NCBI GenBank assembly: GCA_947486375.1 | Contig: CANKTP010000017.1 | Span: 1-34,619 of the forward strand | Direction: 5' to 3' | Length of the DNA: 34,619 nucleotides | Origin: Candidatus Hydrogenedentota bacterium | Lineage (GTDB): Bacteria > Hydrogenedentota > Hydrogenedentia > Hydrogenedentales > GCA-2746185 | In this document: in pieces, positions 34,019 through 34,619 of the stretch | Numbering within the stretch: position 1 is the stretch's first letter | How the letters are laid out: each line of letters begins with the position of its first letter | The notes under the pieces: model-generated | What the model was told of the DNA's origin: nothing | What the model saw: the letters and a program-made list of their open reading frames with translations, nothing else | The model's database searches: none | Program-made: the position numbers and the translations under genes

Positions 34019-34619
34019 ATGAATCCGCAATCCATCCGCATCGGGTGCGCCTCGGGGTTTTGGGGCGACTCGACCATCTCGACCCCGCAATTGCTCGCCT
34101 CGGGGAACTTGAACTACCTGGTCTTCGACTACCTCGCCGAGATCACGATGTCGATCATGGCCCGGGCGCGCGCGAAGGACCCAGCGCAGGGCTATGCCAC
34201 GGACTTCGTCACGACGACGATGAAGAATGCGCTCGCCTTGATCGCGAAGCAGGGGGTCAAAGTCGTGTCCAATGCCGGGGGCGTGAACCCGGCGGCGTGC
34301 GCCCAGGCGCTCGAGGCGCTGATCCGCGACGCCGGGCTGTCCCTCAAGGTCGCCACGGTGACGGGCGATGACGTGATGGACCGGATGGAGGCGTATCGGG
34401 CGGCGGGCGCCCGCGAGATGTTCTCGGGCGAACCGATGCCGTCGAAGTTCCTGAGCGCGAATGCGTACCTCGGGGCCTTCCCGATCGCGGCGGCGCTCGC
34501 AAAGGGCGCGGACATCGTCGTCACCGGGCGCATCGTGGACAGCGCGGTGACGCTCGGGCCGTGCATTTATGAGTTTGGGTGGACGCCGGGGGACTACGAC
34601 CGGCTTGCGCAGGGCAGCC
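34019..34619 (+). CDS. AtuA-family (DUF1446) protein, partial at window end
   Basis: The first 200 codons are in the window and the C-terminus lies beyond. MNPQSIRIGCASGFWGDSTI, then LNYLVFDYLAEITMSIMARA, VKVVSNAGGVNPAACAQAL and KGADIVVTGRIVDSAVTLGP are the hallmark blocks of the acyclic terpene utilisation AtuA/DUF1446 family. AtuA is needed for citronellol/geraniol catabolism in Pseudomonas; distant members work in other acyl-CoA or unknown pathways, so terpene use is not implied. Here no acyl-CoA carboxylase gene is visible within the window. It starts after the mobile region. Confidence 0.85.
   Translation, partial: MNPQSIRIGCASGFWGDSTISTPQLLASGNLNYLVFDYLAEITMSIMARARAKDPAQGYATDFVTTTMKNALALIAKQGVKVVSNAGGVNPAACAQALEALIRDAGLSLKVATVTGDDVMDRMEAYRAAGAREMFSGEPMPSKFLSANAYLGAFPIAAALAKGADIVVTGRIVDSAVTLGPCIYEFGWTPGDYDRLAQGS

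Noticed and set aside
1-34619. tRNA, rRNA or known riboswitch genes
   Set aside because: No cloverleaf, rRNA-conserved or riboswitch core was seen in the intergenic gaps; a covariance search would be needed to exclude small RNAs.

Overview
The window is a GC-rich bacterial chromosome segment. Gram-negative character is suggested by a type IV pilus motor set (pilB, pilT, pilC and a pilS/pilR-like pair), a sedoheptulose-7-phosphate isomerase of the LPS-heptose pathway, Tat and Sec signal peptides, and two sigma54-type activators. Large secreted repeat proteins, cytochrome/beta-propeller proteins and TPR proteins on this gene density fit an uncultivated lineage near the Planctomycetota, Hydrogenedentota or Sumerlaeota. 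That placement is a guess from gene style; no marker gene here settles it.

Layout. (1) 1-2474, minus: a partial secreted beta-propeller/di-haem cytochrome c protein. (2) 2631-8387, plus: a tight operon behind a good sigma70-like promoter, with a deoxyhypusine-synthase-like protein, GmhA, and two secreted carboxypeptidase-regulatory-like repeat proteins ending in thioredoxin-like domains without redox cysteines. (3) 8486-15652, minus: pilB-pilT-pilS-pilR behind a strong promoter, with a stand-alone MshEN-domain protein upstream. (4) 15836-18975, plus: a glycerol-1-phosphate dehydrogenase-like enzyme, a VIT/CCC1-type metal transporter and pilC with its own promoter and terminator. (5) 19100-22332, minus: a two-gene signalling pair in which both phosphotransfer partners look dead. 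The kinase-like protein lacks its H-box histidine and ATP-binding boxes but keeps an intact receiver; the sigma54 activator has Glu at the phospho-acceptor position. (6) 23019-25683, plus: two polyprenyl-phosphate sugar-1-phosphate transferases, the first degenerate and truncated; then on the minus strand a small GGDEF-like protein with no GGDEF motif. (7) 26164-26725: an AT-rich gap ending in a 54-bp tandem repeat, each unit carrying a promoter-like pair, followed by a secreted TPR protein and a Tat-exported dimethylformamidase-like protein. (8) 30346-32034: a zinc-ribbon protein (minus) divergent from def-recR. (9) 32035-33858: a scrambled mobile region with a three-hairpin repeat, a deleted IS element bounded by CTAG and imperfect inverted repeats, and a fused remnant of a DNA methyltransferase and a transposase. 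(10) 34019 to the end: a partial AtuA-family protein.

How the genes may work together (inference). Regions 3 and 4 supply the pilus motors, platform and two-component control. Regions 5 and 6 look like an exopolysaccharide initiation locus next to an unusual phosphorylation-independent activator, an arrangement that recalls the EPS/PEP-CTERM loci in which a kinase, a sigma54 activator, a sugar transferase and a TPR protein sit together. No exosortase, pilin or glycosyltransferase array lies in the window. The MshEN protein and the degenerate GGDEF protein hint that cyclic di-GMP bears on the pilus and polysaccharide functions. The most novel-looking item is the paired pseudokinase and pseudo-receiver activator.
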